DNA of 64,000 nt. Source: Comamonadaceae bacterium. GTDB lineage: Bacteria > Pseudomonadota > Gammaproteobacteria > Burkholderiales > Burkholderiaceae_C. The notes under the pieces were generated by a model, which was given only the letters and a program-made list of their open reading frames with translations, was not told the DNA's origin and did not search any database. The DNA is taken from contig BJGT01000002.1 in NCBI GenBank assembly GCA_014190675.1, forward strand, positions 27,698-91,697. The letters run 5' to 3'. The translations under genes and the position numbers were made by a program. This document shows, piece after piece, positions 36,078 through 45,107 of this stretch (positions are counted from its first letter, which is position 1; each line of letters opens with the position of its first letter).

Positions 36078-36961
36078 ACGCTATCAGTGATGACGGCCAA
36101 CAGGCCCTGAGCATCATCGCTTTTGTCGGCAGCGTTTTTTCACCCTACTACGCCTGGGCTTTTGCACGCCAAGGTGCAGCAGTCGACCCAGACAACCACT
36201 GCGCGCTGAATGTCGCGCTGTATGGCAAGGGCGGCAAACGCTGGGCCATGACAGAGCGCAGCCGCGCCAGTGTGGAGCGGGGGCCACAGCACTTTGCCAT
36301 CGGCCCGAGCAGCCTGCGCTGGCGGGAAGACCACCTGCACATTGAACTCAATGAGTTGTGCGCACCCCTGCCCTACCCGGTGCGTGGCAGTGTGCGCCTA
36401 TACCCCTCGGCCTTGTCTACCTTCATGACGCCGCTGGATACGGCCGGACGCCACCGCTGGGGACCGATCGCCGCCTGCGCCCGCATTGAGGTCGATTTGC
36501 AACACCCGCGCATTTCATGGAAGGGCGAAGCCTATTTCGATAGCAATGAGGGCGATGAGCCCGTAGACCAGCAATTCGAGGCCTGGGACTGGTCGCGCGC
36601 GCGCCTCAAAGACGGCAGCACAGCAGTGCTCTACGACATTCGGCAAGCCGACGGTGTGCAGCGTGTGATTGCCCAGCGTTTTAGCCCAGATGGCCAGGCC
36701 CAGGCATTTGCGCCCCCGGCCGTGACCGTAGCCTTGCCACGCAGCCTCTGGCAAATACAGCGCTCGGTTCGGGCTGACGACAGCGCCACAACCCGACTGC
36801 TGCAAACCCTGGAGGACGCGCCGTTTTACAACCGCAGCCTGCTGCAAACCAGCCTGCTTGGTGAGGCGGTGACCGCGGTACATGAAACCCTGCAAGCGCA
36901 ACGCCTGAGCAGCCTGCCGGTGCGGCTGATGCTGCCCTGGCGCATGCCGCGCTGGAACTAA
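35738..36961 (+). CDS. crtC: Acyclic carotenoid 1,2-hydratase with long N-terminal overlap
   Basis: 407 residues if ATG 35738 is used. The recognisable CrtC domain starts near residue 100 (PRFDQQVKPGGYLWWYLDA, IIAFVGSVFSPYYAWAF) and runs to the end (LPVRLMLPWRMPRWN). CrtC hydrates the psi end of neurosporene or lycopene. No ATG, GTG or TTG occurs in this frame between 35738 and the domain, and a GGAGG sits seven bases before 35738, so the long form may be real. It overlaps crtD by 340 bases. An undetected unconventional start nearer 36000 is the alternative. The function is secure and the start is not. Confidence 0.85.
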   Translation: MRGPSPDTDEKLRPEFAAGERKPGAHHAQRLQSPLPGDWRGPVRSGQSRLDDTISAAVLEQRPAGPVFGGGQRAPGSGGAHGRPVGPTGGRDSDGTPRFDQQVKPGGYLWWYLDAISDDGQQALSIIAFVGSVFSPYYAWAFARQGAAVDPDNHCALNVALYGKGGKRWAMTERSRASVERGPQHFAIGPSSLRWREDHLHIELNELCAPLPYPVRGSVRLYPSALSTFMTPLDTAGRHRWGPIAACARIEVDLQHPRISWKGEAYFDSNEGDEPVDQQFEAWDWSRARLKDGSTAVLYDIRQADGVQRVIAQRFSPDGQAQAFAPPAVTVALPRSLWQIQRSVRADDSATTRLLQTLEDAPFYNRSLLQTSLLGEAVTAVHETLQAQRLSSLPVRLMLPWRMPRWN

Positions 36962-36974
36962 AGGAGCAGCCGCT

Positions 36975-37433
36975 ATGGTCGTCAATGACACGGTAAAAAT
37001 CGTCCATGTGCTCTCGGCCTGCCTGTTTCTGGGCAATGTCGTGGTCAGCGGCACCTGGGCTGCTTTGGCAGAACGTACCCGCAACTATGAGGTGATCGTC
37101 TTCAGCAACCGCCTGGTGCTGGTTACTGACCTGCTGTTCACCCTGAGCGGCGCAATTCTGCTGGTGGCAACCGGCTCGTCGATGGCGCAGAACTACGGCG
37201 GCGCCTCGGCCCAGAGCTGGATCGCCTGGTCCTACGGTCTGTTCGCCCTCTCTGGGCTGATCTGGTTGCTGGTGCTGGTGCCCATCCAATTGCGCCAGCG
37301 CCTGCTGCTCAAGCGCGACTTGGCCGTCACCGCCGAATATTTGCGGCTCTCGCGCATCTGGCAAATTGCCGGGGCTATCGCCACCGTGGTGCCGCTGCCC
37401 ATCATCTACCTGATGATCAACAAGGCCAACTGA
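36975..37433 (+). CDS. DUF2269-type membrane protein
   Basis: 152 residues with four predicted spans (VKIVHVLSACLFLGNVVVSG, VLVTDLLFTLSGAILLVATG, WSYGLFALSGLIWLLVLVPI, AGAIATVVPLPIIYLMI). The pattern, with an early His in KIVHVLSA, matches the uncharacterised DUF2269 family. It lies 13 bases after crtC with an AAGGAG ribosome-binding site and directly abuts the SDR gene, so it appears cotranscribed with carotenoid genes. Function is unknown; a role in pigment or heme handling would be speculation. Confidence 0.75.
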   Translation: MVVNDTVKIVHVLSACLFLGNVVVSGTWAALAERTRNYEVIVFSNRLVLVTDLLFTLSGAILLVATGSSMAQNYGGASAQSWIAWSYGLFALSGLIWLLVLVPIQLRQRLLLKRDLAVTAEYLRLSRIWQIAGAIATVVPLPIIYLMINKAN

Positions 37434-38351
37434 ATGCAACGCGACACGGCACTCCCGGCGCTGCGCGGGCAGGTGATTTTGATCACTGGTGCGGGTTCGG
37501 GCATCGGGGCGTCCACCGCGGCTGAGTTACAGCGACGCGGAGCGATTCCGGTGTTGGTCGACTGCGACCCGCAGGCCTTGTCGGCCACCGCCGCAGCACT
37601 CGGCGGGAACCTGCTCACGGTGCTTGCGGATGTCAGCCTGCCAGCCGATTGCGAGGCCATGGTGGCGCGCACCCTGCTGCGGCACGGCCGCATTGATGTG
37701 GTGTGGGCCAATGCCGGTATTGCCTCTTTCGGGCCGCTCGCATGGACCCACCCCCTGGCCTGGCAGCGCTGCATCGAGGTGAATGTGTTTGGGGTCTTCA
37801 ACACGGTTCACGCCGCCCTGCCCGAGATCATGCGTAGCCGGGGCTATATCGCCATCAGCGCATCGGTGTCCTCCTTTGCGCATCCGCCTGGCGTGTCGGC
37901 CTATGCGGCCTCAAAGGCTGCGGTAGAGGCCATGGGCAATGCCTGGCGCATCGAACTGGCCGGCCATGGCGTGCGGCTCGGGCTGATTCATGCCACCTGG
38001 GTGAAGACGCCCCTGGTGACCGAGGGCAATATGCACCCTGGCTTTGTGCGCTTGCGCGCCACCATGCCCGGCATCCTGAACCGGGAAGTCGAGCCCACCG
38101 CGGCGGCACGCATGATTGCTGAGGGCATCGAGCGCCGACTGCGGCGTATTTGGGTGCCCGGCTGGGTGCGGGTTTTGCACTGGCTGCGCGTGCTGCTGCA
38201 CACCCCCTTGGGCGAGTGGCAACTGCGCCGCGCTGCGCCTGAAATCGAGGCCCTGTTCGTAGCCGGTCTGGCACAGCACGGTGTCGAGGCTTCGTCCTAC
38301 CCACCGCGAGAACTGAGCCGCTCGGTGGCCAAACCGGATGCGGCCAGCTGA
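37434..38351 (+). CDS. Short-chain dehydrogenase/reductase of unknown substrate
   Basis: 305 residues. The NAD(P)-binding motif is LITGAGSGIGASTAAEL, with an Asp-Val block (VLADVSLPAD), the structural motif ANAGIASFGPL, and catalytic Ser and YAASK (SASVSSFAHPPGVSAYAASK). The C-terminal ~80 residues (RRIWVPGWVRVLHWLRVLL) are hydrophobic and may contact the membrane, as in SDRs acting on lipid-like substrates. It starts on the base after the DUF2269 stop. It ends the rightward crtA-D-C run and converges on orf51/crtB. A carotenoid or isoprenoid substrate is suggested only by position. Confidence 0.85.
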   Translation: MQRDTALPALRGQVILITGAGSGIGASTAAELQRRGAIPVLVDCDPQALSATAAALGGNLLTVLADVSLPADCEAMVARTLLRHGRIDVVWANAGIASFGPLAWTHPLAWQRCIEVNVFGVFNTVHAALPEIMRSRGYIAISASVSSFAHPPGVSAYAASKAAVEAMGNAWRIELAGHGVRLGLIHATWVKTPLVTEGNMHPGFVRLRATMPGILNREVEPTAAARMIAEGIERRLRRIWVPGWVRVLHWLRVLLHTPLGEWQLRRAAPEIEALFVAGLAQHGVEASSYPPRELSRSVAKPDAAS

Positions 38352-38356
38352 GTTTG

Positions 38357-38376
38357 CAGGCCCTTTTGTTGGCCTG
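38357..38376. terminator. Short hairpin in the convergent SDR/orf51 gap
   Basis: CAGGCC (38357-38362) pairs with GGCCTG (38371-38376) around an eight-base loop, six bases after the SDR stop. No strong T-run follows, so termination efficiency is doubtful. The rest of the 104-base gap shows nothing else recognisable. Confidence 0.35.
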
Positions 38377-38455
38377 AACTGCGAACCGACCAAACCAAGC
38401 CGGGCACCATACACCCACCCAACCACACTACTACGCACCTAAAGGGGCCGGAGTT

Positions 38456-38611
38456 TTAATCTGGCGCTTTTTCTGCTGCTTTGGCCAGGGCTTTGGCAAT
38501 CGACTGCCGGCGCGCCTTGGCCACATCGCGCAACTGCCACCACACAAACAGCCCGCCGGCCGCCAGCAGGCCGATCACCTTGACGGCAATCAAGACATTG
38601 AATTCACTCAT
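38456..38611 (-). CDS. orf51: small single-span membrane protein
   Basis: 51 residues from ATG 38611, which overlaps the crtB stop (ATGA); longer in-frame starts lie inside crtB. It reads MSEFNVLIAVKVIGLLAAGG, then FVWWQLRDVAKARRQ and a Lys/Ala-rich tail. One membrane span with a basic cytoplasmic tail is predicted. It is the last gene of the leftward bchF-to-crtB superoperon. I do not recognise a family; its coupling to crtB suggests translation in fixed ratio to phytoene synthase. Confidence 0.7.
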   Translation of the reverse strand: MSEFNVLIAVKVIGLLAAGGLFVWWQLRDVAKARRQSIAKALAKAAEKAPD

Positions 38612-39678
38612 TGCCCCAGAGGCAGGTGACGACGCACTTGGGCAAAAGCCCGCTGCTGGTCGCGCACGGACAGGCGCTCGAACAATTCTGCTGACCATTG
38701 GGCACGCTGGGCCAGGGTCCGGCGGGGCTCACAGCGGCCTTGGGCACTCTGTGGCTCCACGGCGGCGCTCACCAGAAAACGATTTGCTTCGAGCGGCGGG
38801 AGTTGTGTCTGGCTGGCTGCACCGAAGGACCACACCGCGCTGCCAGCGCGCAACACCAGCCACAATTTTCGCGAACCCGCCACCACGGCGCGGCGGTTCA
38901 CAGAATCAAGCCCGGCACGCTCGAGTTCACGGCCGATTTCGGCGTACACCAAACCGGCGGCGCGGATGGCGGGCCGGCAATCTCGGGGCAGCGCGGCGAT
39001 GCCGAGTTCGGCCCGCTCATAGAGTTGGTCGGCCGCTGCCAGCAGGCGCCGCACCACCTGGGCCAGGCGCTGATCAAACACCGGTTGCTGCAGCCAGCTC
39101 TGCGGCTCCAGCCCAGCCTCCCGCATCCACTGCATGGGCAGGTAGAGGCGGCCGAACCGGGCGTCTTCGCCGACATCGCGCGCAATATTGGTGAGTTGCA
39201 TGGCCACGCCAAGATCACAGGCCCGCGCCAACGCTGCCTCGCTGCGGGTGCGCATGATGACCGCCATCATGGCGCCAACACTGCCCGCCACCCGCGCCCC
39301 GTAGGCCTGCAGGTCTTCAATGGTTTCGTAGCGGCGACCTTCGGCGTCCCATTGAAAACCCTCCAGCAGGGCGGTCAAAAGCGGCAAGGGCAGAGAAAAT
39401 TTGTGGACCACCGCCGCCAGTGCACGGTCGCTCTCATAGGCCTGGGGCCGGCCGGCATAAATGCATTTCAGGCGGTCATGCAAGCCCGCCAGGGCGGCGT
39501 TGCGGTCTTCGCTGAGGTCAATGGCATCGTCTGCGACCCGGCAAAAGGCATACAGGGCAATCGCGGGCCCGCGCACCCGCTGAGGCAGCAGCCTGGAGGC
39601 GGCAAAAAAGGTTTTGGAGCCGCCACGCATCAAGGCCTGGCAGGCCTGGTGGTCGGTGCTGGCATTCGACTCAAACAT
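38608..39678 (-). CDS. crtB: Phytoene synthase
   Basis: 356 residues from ATG 39678 (MFESNASTDHQACQALMRGG), chosen because GGGAG lies five bases upstream; an ATG at 39690 is the alternative. Squalene/phytoene synthase signatures are YAFCRVADDAIDLSEDRNAA (first Asp-rich), MQLTNIARDVGEDARFGRLY (second) and LPRDCRPAIRAAGLVYAEIG. It condenses two GGPP to phytoene. Its start overlaps the end of crtI and its stop overlaps orf51. Confidence 0.96.
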   Translation of the reverse strand: MFESNASTDHQACQALMRGGSKTFFAASRLLPQRVRGPAIALYAFCRVADDAIDLSEDRNAALAGLHDRLKCIYAGRPQAYESDRALAAVVHKFSLPLPLLTALLEGFQWDAEGRRYETIEDLQAYGARVAGSVGAMMAVIMRTRSEAALARACDLGVAMQLTNIARDVGEDARFGRLYLPMQWMREAGLEPQSWLQQPVFDQRLAQVVRRLLAAADQLYERAELGIAALPRDCRPAIRAAGLVYAEIGRELERAGLDSVNRRAVVAGSRKLWLVLRAGSAVWSFGAASQTQLPPLEANRFLVSAAVEPQSAQGRCEPRRTLAQRAQWSAELFERLSVRDQQRAFAQVRRHLPLGQ

Positions 39679-41236
39679 GTTTGCTCCCATGGAGTTGTGG
39701 CACCACGGTTTGCAGTGCCTTGGCCGACATCAGTACGCCGGGCACGCCCGCGCCCGGGTGGGTGCTGGCACCCACCATAAAAAGGTTTTCCACATCCTCG
39801 CTGCGGTTGTGAGGCCTGAACCAGGCACTTTGCAAGAGCAAAGGCTCCAGCCCAAAGGCCGCTCCCTTGAAAGACAGCAAATCGTCCTGGAAGTTTTGCG
39901 GCGTCATGACATGGGAGCTGATCACATGCTGGCTCAAACCTGGCAGCAGGGTTTCCTCCAGGCGCCGACAAACCGCCTGGCGGTAGGGCTCGGCCTGCTG
40001 CACCCAATCGGTCCCGCTTTGCAGATGGGGCACCGGCGAGAGCACATAAAAGGTGTCACAGCCACTTGGTGCCACCGAGGGGTCGGTGGCGCTCGGGCGA
40101 TGCAGGTAGAGGCTGAAATCGTCGGCCAAGCGGTGGTGCCGAAAAATATCGGTGAGCAAGCCCTCGTAGCGCGGGCCCAGCACCATGGTGTGGTGGGGAA
40201 CATCGGTGTACTGCCGGTCGGTACCAAAGTACCAAACGAACAAACTCATGGAGTAGCGGCCACGCTCTATGCGTTGGTCGGTCCAGTGACGCCGGTGCTC
40301 GGGGGCCACCAGGTTGCGGTAAGTCCATGCGGTGTCGCTGTTGCAGACCACGATGTCGGCGCTCAATTGCTCGCCAGTGGCGAGCTGCACACCGGTGGCT
40401 CGACCGTCTTCAACCATGATGCGCTTGACCTCGGCATTGCAGCGCAGGGGCACGCCGCGTGCTTGCAATAAATTGACCATGCCTTGCACGATGGCGCCGG
40501 TGCCGCCCATGGCCGAGTAAACCCCGTAGCGCCGCTCCAGGGCGTTGATCAGGCTGTAAACACCAGTCACCGAGAACGGATTGCCGCCAATCAGCAGGGT
40601 TTGCAGGCTCATGGCCATGCGCAATTTGGGATGCTTGAAGTAGCTCGCCACCAAGCCGTGCATGGTGCGCCAAGCCCGCATGCGAGCCATGGAGGGCAGG
40701 GCTGCAAGCAAATCGAAAATACTGTCAAACGCCTTGCAGCCCAAGGCTTCGAAACCGAGTTGGTAGCAAAGATCAGCCTCAGCCACGAATTTATCAAAGC
40801 CCGCCACATCGTCCGGGCTGACCCGGGCTACCTCGGCGCGCATGCGCTCGGGGTCACCGCTGTAATCGAAATGGGTTCCGTCATCAAACCGGACCCGGTA
40901 AAAGGGGTCCATCAGGCGCAGATCGATATCGTCCGAGAGCTTGCGCCCACACAGCCCCCAGAGCTCCTCAAACAAAAAAGGCACGGTGATGATGGTTGGT
41001 CCGCCGTCGAAGGTAAAGCCGTCCTGGCGTCTGACATAGGCCCGCCCGCCCGGGCCGTCGAGCTTTTCCAGCACCTGCACCTGGTAGCCCATGGCACTCA
41101 GGCGAATTGCCGCTGCCAGGCCGCCAAAGCCCGCACCAACCACTACGGCCAAAGGCACATGGCTGGGCCCGGCCCCGCTGCCCGAACTCGCGGGCAATAC
41201 AGCCGCGGGATCCATGCCGGTGAAAGAGGTTCGCAT
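39671..41236 (-). CDS. crtI: Phytoene desaturase
   Basis: 521 residues from ATG 41236; a TTG at 41254 immediately after the puhE stop is an alternative. FAD motif VVVGAGFGGLAAAIRLSAMG is near residue 30, and the C-terminal CrtI block is NLFMVGASTHPGAGVPGVLM. It desaturates phytoene to neurosporene and/or lycopene, the branch point to spheroidene or spirilloxanthin; the number of steps cannot be read from sequence. It is coupled to crtB by overlap. Confidence 0.96.
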   Translation of the reverse strand: MRTSFTGMDPAAVLPASSGSGAGPSHVPLAVVVGAGFGGLAAAIRLSAMGYQVQVLEKLDGPGGRAYVRRQDGFTFDGGPTIITVPFLFEELWGLCGRKLSDDIDLRLMDPFYRVRFDDGTHFDYSGDPERMRAEVARVSPDDVAGFDKFVAEADLCYQLGFEALGCKAFDSIFDLLAALPSMARMRAWRTMHGLVASYFKHPKLRMAMSLQTLLIGGNPFSVTGVYSLINALERRYGVYSAMGGTGAIVQGMVNLLQARGVPLRCNAEVKRIMVEDGRATGVQLATGEQLSADIVVCNSDTAWTYRNLVAPEHRRHWTDQRIERGRYSMSLFVWYFGTDRQYTDVPHHTMVLGPRYEGLLTDIFRHHRLADDFSLYLHRPSATDPSVAPSGCDTFYVLSPVPHLQSGTDWVQQAEPYRQAVCRRLEETLLPGLSQHVISSHVMTPQNFQDDLLSFKGAAFGLEPLLLQSAWFRPHNRSEDVENLFMVGASTHPGAGVPGVLMSAKALQTVVPQLHGSKHV

Positions 41237-41254
41237 GGGCTTAACTGTGAGCAA

Positions 41255-42034
41255 TCAGATTGATGGGTTGGGGCTGGCGCGCTGGCGCAGGGCCCAGCGC
41301 CACAGGGCGGTCGATGGCATCGGCAAGACCATCAAAAAATGCTCAACAATGGCCAGAAACAGGATGCTGGCGACCAACAGCAGACCAGTCATCTGCGCGC
41401 CAGGCAGGCCGGTTTGCAAGGCCTGCACCATCAGCCAGGCCAGCAGCGTGCTGGACGCAGCCACAGAAAAAGGAAACAGCGGGTTCATGTTGCGGCGGCG
41501 AAAAAAACTCTGCATGTAGGCCAGGTGGTGCGGCAGAAATTCCTCGCTCAGGTTGCGCACGCCCAGAAAAAGGTTCAGCTTGGCACTGGTGCGCATCACC
41601 CACAAAACTGCAAAGGTCCAGGTACCCACCTGGTTTGGCGCATTCCAGGTGATGGCGATGATCAGCAGGCCTGCAGCAGCAATCGCCAACTCATGCCACA
41701 GAATCGCGGCGATGGCCTGAAAAAATCGGTCGCGCCGGGAGCAGTCAGGCGCACTCGCCTGCTTGCGCGGGCCGGTCAGCCAACCGGTGAGAAAGGTCAG
41801 CTCGTGCCAGCCCCAAACCAGCAGCGCGCAGGTAAAGCTGCAGTAGGCAGCCATTCCACTGGCTTGGTTCGCGGTATGCGCCAGCCCAAACAATGCGCCA
41901 ATGGCCAATCCGGAAGAAATCAGCACACTCCAGCGAAATGTGGTGCGCGGCAGGCCGTCCAGCAGCAGCACCAGGCCGGTGGAAAACCACCAGATGAACA
42001 CTGCAAACAGCAGGGGAGCGAGCAGGTCTAACAT
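41255..42034 (-). CDS. puhE: Photosynthetic complex assembly protein PuhE (DUF3623)
   Basis: 259 residues with about six or seven membrane spans. Family blocks are LPRTTFRWSVLISSGLAIGA, WGWHELTFLTGWLTGPRK and LNLFLGVRNLSEEFLPHHLA followed by YMQSFFRRRNMNPLFPFSV. PuhE affects reaction-centre and bacteriochlorophyll levels in Rhodobacter; its mechanism is unknown. It lies 42 bases after acsF and directly before crtI. Confidence 0.9.
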   Translation of the reverse strand: MLDLLAPLLFAVFIWWFSTGLVLLLDGLPRTTFRWSVLISSGLAIGALFGLAHTANQASGMAAYCSFTCALLVWGWHELTFLTGWLTGPRKQASAPDCSRRDRFFQAIAAILWHELAIAAAGLLIIAITWNAPNQVGTWTFAVLWVMRTSAKLNLFLGVRNLSEEFLPHHLAYMQSFFRRRNMNPLFPFSVAASSTLLAWLMVQALQTGLPGAQMTGLLLVASILFLAIVEHFLMVLPMPSTALWRWALRQRASPNPSI

Positions 42035-42076
42035 GGCAGGGTCTCGGTGGGCTCGGGCAACTCGACAGCAGTCAAT

Positions 42077-43156
42077 TCACCACACCGGTGCCACGCGCAC
42101 CTGCATGGGAAGCTCGTGGCGCCTGACTGGCAGCAGGTAAAGCCGCACAAAGGTCAGCAGGCCTTGAGCGGCCAGGCCAGCCTGCTTGAGCAGCCCGACC
42201 ACACCGCCGCGGGCCTTGGCAGCGCTCATCGCGGTTTGTATGCGAAACAGGCGCTCCAACCCAGCGCGGAACGCGGGGTGGTCGATGTCAAGAGAAATCG
42301 GGAACACCTGGCGGGTAATTTCGTTGGTGATACGGAACACCTCGTAGTCGTAGGCGGTTGGCGCCAGCCCCATGGCCGCCTTGAGCTGTGGACGAGTGTG
42401 ATCACGGACATACATGGTGGCATACACGGCGAGCAAAAAGAAACGGATCCAAAGGGTGTTTGCACCACGCAGAAGCTCGGGGTGGGCGCGCATGATCAGG
42501 GCAAACGATTCGCCGTGCCGGAACTCGTCGTTACACCAACGCTCGAACCAGCGAAAAATCGGGTGGAAACGTTTCTCAGGATGGCGCTCGAGCTGGCGAA
42601 AAATCGTGATGTAGCGGGCGTAACCGATTTTTTCCGACAGGTAGGTCGCATAAAAAATATATTTTGGCTTGAAATAGGTGTAGGCCTTGGTGCGCTTGAG
42701 GTCGCCCATGTCAATGCCCAGACCGAAATCTTTCAGCGACTGGTTGATAAAGCTGGCATGGCGCGACTCGTCCCGAGCCATGTAGCGCATCAGCGCCTTG
42801 ATATCCGGGTTGTCCACATTTTTGTGGATTTCGTTGTAGAGGATGCAGCCAGAAAATTCAGAGGTCAGCGAACTGATCAGGAAATCAAGGAACTCCTGCC
42901 TGAGCTCAGGGGACACTTTGGAGAAGGTTTCCGCGACCTCGACCGCGAACTCAGGGGTGCGCTGGAAGTGGTCATGGTTGTTGTCGCCCTCGTACTCGGC
43001 CAACATGGCGTCCCATTGGGCACGCAGGGGGGAGACATCAAGCCGGTTCATGGCATCAAAGTCGGTGGTGTAGAAACGTGGGCTCAGCAACGTGTTTTCT
43101 TTGGCCTTGAGGGCAACGGTTTCAACGGTTTCGGTAGGTGCGCTGGCTTGCATCAT
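42077..43156 (-). CDS. acsF: Aerobic Mg-protoporphyrin IX monomethyl ester cyclase
   Basis: 359 residues of the ferritin-like diiron oxygenase family. Iron-ligand segments are [26 protein letters not shown] and [13 protein letters not shown]. AcsF forms the isocyclic E ring using O2. The anaerobic, B12-dependent BchE is not in this window. The start could be 43156 or the adjacent ATG at 43153, which has better spacing to AGGAAG. It lies 22 bases after puhC. Confidence 0.97.
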   Translation of the reverse strand: MMQASAPTETVETVALKAKENTLLSPRFYTTDFDAMNRLDVSPLRAQWDAMLAEYEGDNNHDHFQRTPEFAVEVAETFSKVSPELRQEFLDFLISSLTSEFSGCILYNEIHKNVDNPDIKALMRYMARDESRHASFINQSLKDFGLGIDMGDLKRTKAYTYFKPKYIFYATYLSEKIGYARYITIFRQLERHPEKRFHPIFRWFERWCNDEFRHGESFALIMRAHPELLRGANTLWIRFFLLAVYATMYVRDHTRPQLKAAMGLAPTAYDYEVFRITNEITRQVFPISLDIDHPAFRAGLERLFRIQTAMSAAKARGGVVGLLKQAGLAAQGLLTFVRLYLLPVRRHELPMQVRVAPVW

Positions 43157-43178
43157 GTCTTCCTGTTTGTCTGGTGAA

Positions 43179-43646
43179 CTAATTTGCCGGTTTCATGGCG
43201 AGAAATGGGCTGAACACACCGGCATTGCTCGGCCCAAAGGCCTCCAGCTCAACCCGCTGACCGGTGGCTGGGTCAAACAGGGTTAGCCGGCCGTCAGCAC
43301 GGGCGATCAATTGAAACGGTTGCTCGGGGCCAAGTTGCCGGCTGCGCCGCTCCCGCGCCAGCGTGCGCACAGCGCCGCGCAAAAACCCCTGCTCACCGTG
43401 CACGGTGGTTAAGAGTTCCGCGCTTTGGCCGTCGATCACGGAAATACCACCGTCGGCCCGGTCTTCAAAGCGCAGGCTGCGCTCTGCGGTGACCGCAGCG
43501 GCCAATTGGTCCGGGCCGTTGCCGGTGATGCGCACCAAGGCCACGCTGATGAGCGAGAAGGCCAGGATGCCGCCGGCCGTCAGCAGTACCCACCGCGGGA
43601 AGGTGTCTGGCCTGATCACTGGGGGCGGCGAAGGCTGGGGAATCAT
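43179..43646 (-). CDS. puhC: Photosynthetic complex assembly protein PuhC
   Basis: 155 residues from ATG 43646, which overlaps the puhB stop (ATGA); GTG 43664 is an alternative adding six residues. A Pro-rich start ([18 protein letters not shown]) precedes one span ([20 protein letters not shown]) and a periplasmic domain ([39 protein letters not shown]). PuhC helps organise LH1 around the reaction centre. Confidence 0.9.
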   Translation of the reverse strand: MIPQPSPPPVIRPDTFPRWVLLTAGGILAFSLISVALVRITGNGPDQLAAAVTAERSLRFEDRADGGISVIDGQSAELLTTVHGEQGFLRGAVRTLARERRSRQLGPEQPFQLIARADGRLTLFDPATGQRVELEAFGPSNAGVFSPFLAMKPAN

Positions 43647-44317
43647 GTCAGGCTCGCTTGCCACTGGGGTCGGCCATCACCCTGGGCGCTCGCCACGGGC
43701 AGGCTATTGGGCGGCGGGTTGTTGGTCAGTTCGGCCCAGGCTTTGGCCAGCAAACCGGCCACTTTGCGCGCATCCGGGATACAGCGCAACGTTGGCTCGG
43801 GTTGGGCCACGCGCCAAGGGCGCACATGGGGCCACAGGTGCAGCCAGGCAATTTTGTCGCCCTGGCTGAGCCGCAACGGTATATCGCCGCAACCCTGGCG
43901 GTCGAGTCGCAGGTCGGCGGTCTCTATGCGACCCAAAGGCAGGTTGAAACTCAAGGTCAAGACAATGCCGATGCGCATGACCACACGACGGTCAGTCAGG
44001 GTGTAGGCAGTGGTCTTGACAGTCAGCCAGGCCAGGCTGGCGACCGCACCAAAACCGACCATGGCCAAGGCCAGCGGCCAAATCATGGCAGGCAAAAGCT
44101 CTAGCGGCGCCAAGCCGGTGCTGTAGAGATAGCTTGCCCGCAGCAGCAGCAGCAGCAAAAAGTACAGGCCAAGTTTGCGCAGGTGAAACACCTGGACTGC
44201 CATGGCCCGAAAGTCAGGCGCGCCCTGCCAGAGGATTCGCTCGCCACTGGGCAGGGCCTCGGGCAGGCCGAATTCAGGCTCGAACTCGTGCTCGTGGCCT
44301 GAGATGGCTTGTGTCAC
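43643..44317 (-). CDS. puhB: Photosynthetic complex assembly protein PuhB
   Basis: 224 residues. It has an N-terminal segment LPSGERILWQGAPDFRAMAV, two or three membrane spans (LGLYFLLLLLLRASYLY, LPAMIWPLALAMVGFGAVA) and a PH-like domain (YTLTDRRVVMRIGIVLTLSF). PuhB is a dimeric reaction-centre assembly factor. It is coupled at both ends by ATGA overlaps with puhA and puhC. Confidence 0.93.
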   Translation of the reverse strand: MTQAISGHEHEFEPEFGLPEALPSGERILWQGAPDFRAMAVQVFHLRKLGLYFLLLLLLRASYLYSTGLAPLELLPAMIWPLALAMVGFGAVASLAWLTVKTTAYTLTDRRVVMRIGIVLTLSFNLPLGRIETADLRLDRQGCGDIPLRLSQGDKIAWLHLWPHVRPWRVAQPEPTLRCIPDARKVAGLLAKAWAELTNNPPPNSLPVASAQGDGRPQWQASLT

Positions 44318-45078
44318 AGAATAGGCTCCGCTCGGCTTGGGTCGGCATACAGGGTGCCGGCACCATAAAAGGCCGATATTTTGTCTTCCTCGAGCAGAGT
44401 CACTTGGTCGGCGCTGCGGGTTGTTGGCACCTGCGCAAAATGGACGCCGTGAATGCTTTGCACCGCCACAGTTTTATCACCTATCCGGCAAAACGGCATG
44501 GGCAGCAAAACCCGGCGTGATTGGGCGCCTGCGGTTTGCACTTCGAGGTAGCGGAACATCATCTCGCAGGTATCGATCCACAGGTCGACTACCTTGCCGC
44601 CCACTTTGCCATCGGCGCCCACCACATTCATGCCACGGGGATCAGAGTCGTGTTTTGACACATCGTAGCCCTTGAGCACCCGCAGCGGCCGAATAGTGGG
44701 CTGGCCATGCACATCCATGTCAGGCCGGTCAGCACGCAAGGCATAAGCGCCCGGGCCGACGGCATCGGTCATGCCGTTGTTAGTGGGCACATAGGGCCAG
44801 TCAGGGCCGGCCCCGGTACGGCGCAAATTGATCGGTGGCTCACCCCGCTTCAGGTCTGGCACGGTCACCTCATGACCATTGGCCAGTTTATATGTTTTGG
44901 GCGTGGGAATGGGCCAACCGGTGACTGGCGCAGTGCCGCCGCCATCGGTCTCCATGGGGTAGCCCTCACGATGACCTTCACGGACAAGGTAAAAAATAAT
45001 GCCAGCGAAAAATATCCAGAACATGTACAAGATGATCTGGGCCAAGTCTATATAGCCGGTAATGGCGCCGATTTGCAT
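44314..45078 (-). CDS. puhA: Reaction centre H subunit
   Basis: 254 residues from ATG 45078 (MQIGAITGYIDLAQIILYMF), preceded by AAGGAG. One membrane helix (LAQIILYMFWIFFAGIIFYL) with REGHREGYPMETD after it is typical. The cytoplasmic beta-barrel domain contains DRPDMDVHGQPTIRPLRVLK and DLWIDTCEMMFRYLEV. It caps PufLM and tunes QB protonation. It follows lhaA by 29 bases. Confidence 0.97.
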   Translation of the reverse strand: MQIGAITGYIDLAQIILYMFWIFFAGIIFYLVREGHREGYPMETDGGGTAPVTGWPIPTPKTYKLANGHEVTVPDLKRGEPPINLRRTGAGPDWPYVPTNNGMTDAVGPGAYALRADRPDMDVHGQPTIRPLRVLKGYDVSKHDSDPRGMNVVGADGKVGGKVVDLWIDTCEMMFRYLEVQTAGAQSRRVLLPMPFCRIGDKTVAVQSIHGVHFAQVPTTRSADQVTLLEEDKISAFYGAGTLYADPSRAEPIL

Positions 45079-45107
45079 GGTGGTTCTCCTTGAGGGTCGA
45101 GAAAAAT

